Shown here: in pieces, positions 4,195 to 5,962 of the stretch | How positions within the stretch are numbered: position 1 is the first letter of the stretch | Layout: each line of letters starts with the position of its first letter | DNA from: Phycisphaerales bacterium UBA7708 | GTDB lineage: Bacteria > Planctomycetota > Phycisphaerae > Sedimentisphaerales > Anaerohalosphaeraceae | Assembly (NCBI GenBank): GCA_002482415.1 | Contig: DLFY01000187.1 | Span: forward strand, 13,562 to 19,523 | Direction of reading: 5' to 3' | DNA: 5,962 nt | Made by a program: the position numbers and the translations under genes | The notes under the pieces: model-generated | Database searches by the model: none | Seen by the model: only the letters and a program-made list of their open reading frames with translations | Told to the model about the DNA's origin: nothing

Positions 4195-5962
4195 TCAGCC
4201 GCCTGCCCCGCACGCCTCCGCCGGCTCCAGCCCGCAGGAAAGCCACTGTGCCGCAAATGCCGCAAAATCAGCCAGTCCCACGATGCAATCCCCGTCAAAA
4301 TCCATCGTCGGGCGGTTTGTGCAGACCGGGGTGATCGTCCCGCTGCCATTGGGCGACAGACTTGCATGACTGGCCCCGCCAAAGGCCCCCATATTCACGC
4401 GTCCTCCGTTGGGATTGGGTTCCAGGCCCGCTGCATCCGCCGGGTCTCCGCCATCGATGCACAGGCTGGTCTGAGTATCCACCACCCAGGTTTCCGCGTT
4501 CGGATCCCACCGTCCCACCGCCGACTTGAGATGATAATCCCCGTTGTCCTTATCGGCAAACAGCGGATCGACAGCAATATTACCCGCCCCCGGTGCCGAG
4601 CCTGAATACATCCCGCTGGTATTCTGCCAAAAACAGTTATAGGCAATCTGCCCGCCCTCGATCCCATATCCGGCATTATGTGCGACAATATTATTCTTCA
4701 TTGCCGCCGTGGATTTAATCCCTGTTTTGCCGTTGGAGACCACCGTATTATTCGTCACCGCCCCCGTACAGCCCGTCATCCCAAAGCCGGTGTTTTGCGA
4801 CAGGATATTATTGGCAATGCCCTGTGTGGCACAGTTGGACAATCCATCGCCATTGTTCAACGTGATGACATTTTCTCGGATCACCTCGGCGGTCAGTCCC
4901 GTAATGCCCGCTGCATTCTGACCGATAAAGTTGCCCTTGACCACGGTCTCTGCATCGCCGCCGCCGGATACGCCCGCCAGCCCGTGATTCATAATCCGGT
5001 TGTCCTCAATCCGGCCCTTGCATTGATTCAGACCGTAGCCGGCATTGTAAAAAATCGAATTATCCAGAATCTGCCCGCTGCAGCTTTTCATGCCCGTGGT
5101 GTTATAGGATATCGTATTGCCCGAGATCACACCGCTACATCCGCTCAGGGCGATATTGTTCTGGGCCAGCAGATTGGTCTGAATCGTCCCGCTGCAGTTG
5201 GACAGCCCGATGCCGTTAAGCTGAATCAGGTTTTCTTCAATGGTTCCCGCACAACCGGAAATACCCACCGCCCCGTACACAATCGTATTCGAAAAAATCA
5301 CCGGTGCCGCGGAATACTCCCCCAGAATGCCGTTATCCAGCGTCATGACTAAATTGCCGCGAATCGTCGGGCCGGCCCCGGAACAGACAATCGCATTCGT
5401 CGCGCTGCGCGACAGGTCCAGATACACCACGGTCGGCGGTCCCCAGCGATAATCCGCCCAGACCAACCGCTGCCCGCTGACAGATGCCCGCTGCTGCATA
5501 TTCACATCCGTACAAATCGCCGTTTCCACACTTGTCGTCAGGTTTTTGGAATAGATATCATAATTGCCGTTGCGGTAATCCTCCCATACCGCAATAGCCC
5601 CATCTATCGAGGGATACGATTGTTCACTGGACAGTGTGCTGACCGCAAACTCAGCCCCTCCAGACCGGCTTTTGGCATATAAGTCCGCGTTGCCGCTGCG
5701 GTAATCCTGCCAGATATAATACTGCTCCGAAATGGCCGGGTTAATCTGGTTTTTGGTCGCATTGCTGACGACGAAATTGGACCCAACCTGGACATTTCGC
5801 CCATAAATGTCGTAATTGGAGCCGGACCGGTAATCCTGCCAGATGACGACCATCCCCGAAATGGCCGGATTCAACTGGTCCCTGGTCGAATTATTGATAA
5901 TAAATTCCTCCCCGCTGGCCAGGGTTTTGCCGTAAATATCATACCCTGTCGAAGCCGCCGCA
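4195..5962 (-). CDS. surface repeat protein: beta-propeller, beta-helix, dockerin-like end (N-terminus beyond window)
   Basis: 588 residues are visible; the frame is open to the right edge, so the N-terminus and any signal peptide are outside. Numbering is from the first complete codon. Residues 1 to about 190 are 42-43-residue repeats of the form NPAISG..VIWQDYRSG.NYDIYG, a TolB/beta-propeller-like type. Residues about 224-445 are a right-handed beta-helix with 19-21-residue coils (GLSNCSGTIQTNLLAQN). Then come DPLFADKDNGDYHLKS, GRWDPNAETWV and NPNGGRVNMGAFGG, a tail common in planctomycete beta-helix proteins. Near the end, DFDGDCIVGLAD (554-565) is an EF-hand or dockerin-type calcium loop with Asp at positions 1, 3, 5 and 12, followed by FAAFAAQW, in a single copy. 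Export and a role in polysaccharide binding or cell-surface assembly are inferences; no catalytic motif is visible. No convincing terminator follows the stop. Confidence 0.88.
   Translation of the reverse strand, partial: AAASTGYDIYGKTLASGEEFIINNSTRDQLNPAISGMVVIWQDYRSGSNYDIYGRNVQVGSNFVVSNATKNQINPAISEQYYIWQDYRSGNADLYAKSRSGGAEFAVSTLSSEQSYPSIDGAIAVWEDYRNGNYDIYSKNLTTSVETAICTDVNMQQRASVSGQRLVWADYRWGPPTVVYLDLSRSATNAIVCSGAGPTIRGNLVMTLDNGILGEYSAAPVIFSNTIVYGAVGISGCAGTIEENLIQLNGIGLSNCSGTIQTNLLAQNNIALSGCSGVISGNTISYNTTGMKSCSGQILDNSIFYNAGYGLNQCKGRIEDNRIMNHGLAGVSGGGDAETVVKGNFIGQNAAGITGLTAEVIRENVITLNNGDGLSNCATQGIANNILSQNTGFGMTGCTGAVTNNTVVSNGKTGIKSTAAMKNNIVAHNAGYGIEGGQIAYNCFWQNTSGMYSGSAPGAGNIAVDPLFADKDNGDYHLKSAVGRWDPNAETWVVDTQTSLCIDGGDPADAAGLEPNPNGGRVNMGAFGGASHASLSPNGSGTITPVCTNRPTMDFDGDCIVGLADFAAFAAQWLSCGLEPAEACGAGG
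4630..5292 (-). repeat. beta-helix coil repeats with cysteine ladder
   Basis: About eleven coils of 19-21 residues with the pattern N.I..N..G(I/L)S.C.G.I. Cysteines recur at the same place in five successive coils, at visible residues 237, 256, 275, 294 and 314 (codons at 5253, 5196, 5139, 5082 and 5022). Two more follow at 377 and 398. Coils without Cys carry Gly, Leu or Thr there. Confidence 0.8.
5383..5961 (-). repeat. beta-propeller-like tandem repeats, 42-43 codons each
   Basis: Four clear repeats plus a partial one at the edge, each with a (V/I)W.DYR.G core and most with (D/N)xDxY. The first two full copies are also close at DNA level: GGTAATCCTGCCAGAT occurs about 129 bp apart (near 5700 and 5829), which suggests fairly recent duplication. 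The last copy (VWADYRWGPPTVVYLDL) has lost the DIY element. Confidence 0.8.

Noticed and set aside
4678..5352. 224-aa plus-strand open frame
   Set aside because: A mirror of the repeat-protein gene; its apparent regularity comes from the beta-helix repeats on the other strand.
5383..5961. CRISPR-like regularly spaced repeats
   Set aside because: The spacing of about 129 bp, reading frame continuity and protein-level conservation show coding repeats, not a CRISPR array.

Overview
The window looks like a chromosomal segment of a planctomycete, most likely class Phycisphaerae (Sedimentisphaerales-like). I infer this from three signs. The first is a HYExAFE-type protein, a family I know mainly from planctomycetes. 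The second is a surface protein with DYRxGNxDIY beta-propeller repeats, a GDYHLKS/GRWDP beta-helix tail and a single dockerin-like DFDGDC...ADF element, a combination common in Phycisphaerae. The third is the style of the HisRS. Every gene I can support is on the minus strand, so transcription runs from the right edge to the left edge.

Right part (5962 to 4195): the C-terminal 588 residues of a large, probably exported repeat protein. It has beta-propeller-like repeats, then a right-handed beta-helix with a regular cysteine ladder, then a dockerin-like calcium loop. A strong promoter (TTGACC-N17-TATAAT, 4086-4114) follows, with a roughly 100-nt leader holding a GC-rich hairpin. It drives a two-gene operon: a YkgJ-family cysteine-cluster protein and histidyl-tRNA synthetase (hisS), separated by only 4 nt.

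Middle part (2219 to 1581): 639 bases with no large gene but full of signals. A consensus promoter (TTGACA-N16-TATAAT) has a 15/19 match to the classical Fur box at its start site. It leads into a 20-codon ORF with an ideal Shine-Dalgarno, and then a textbook intrinsic terminator. Past the terminator lie two more tiny ORFs with good ribosome sites (21 and 47 aa) and a second, weaker terminator-like hairpin. This could be an iron-responsive small RNA or small-peptide gene, or an attenuated leader for the genes downstream. It is the most interesting part of the window.

Left part (1580 to 1): a tandem pair of Rnk/GreA-C-type RNA polymerase-binding proteins, one canonical (rnk) and one basic, diverged copy. 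The pair is closed by an intrinsic terminator. A HYExAFE/PD-(D/E)XK-like protein follows and runs off the left edge. The products point to translation (HisRS), RNA polymerase modulation (Rnk pair) and an exported surface protein. Nothing shows that they share one pathway. No tRNA, rRNA, transposase or CRISPR array was seen.
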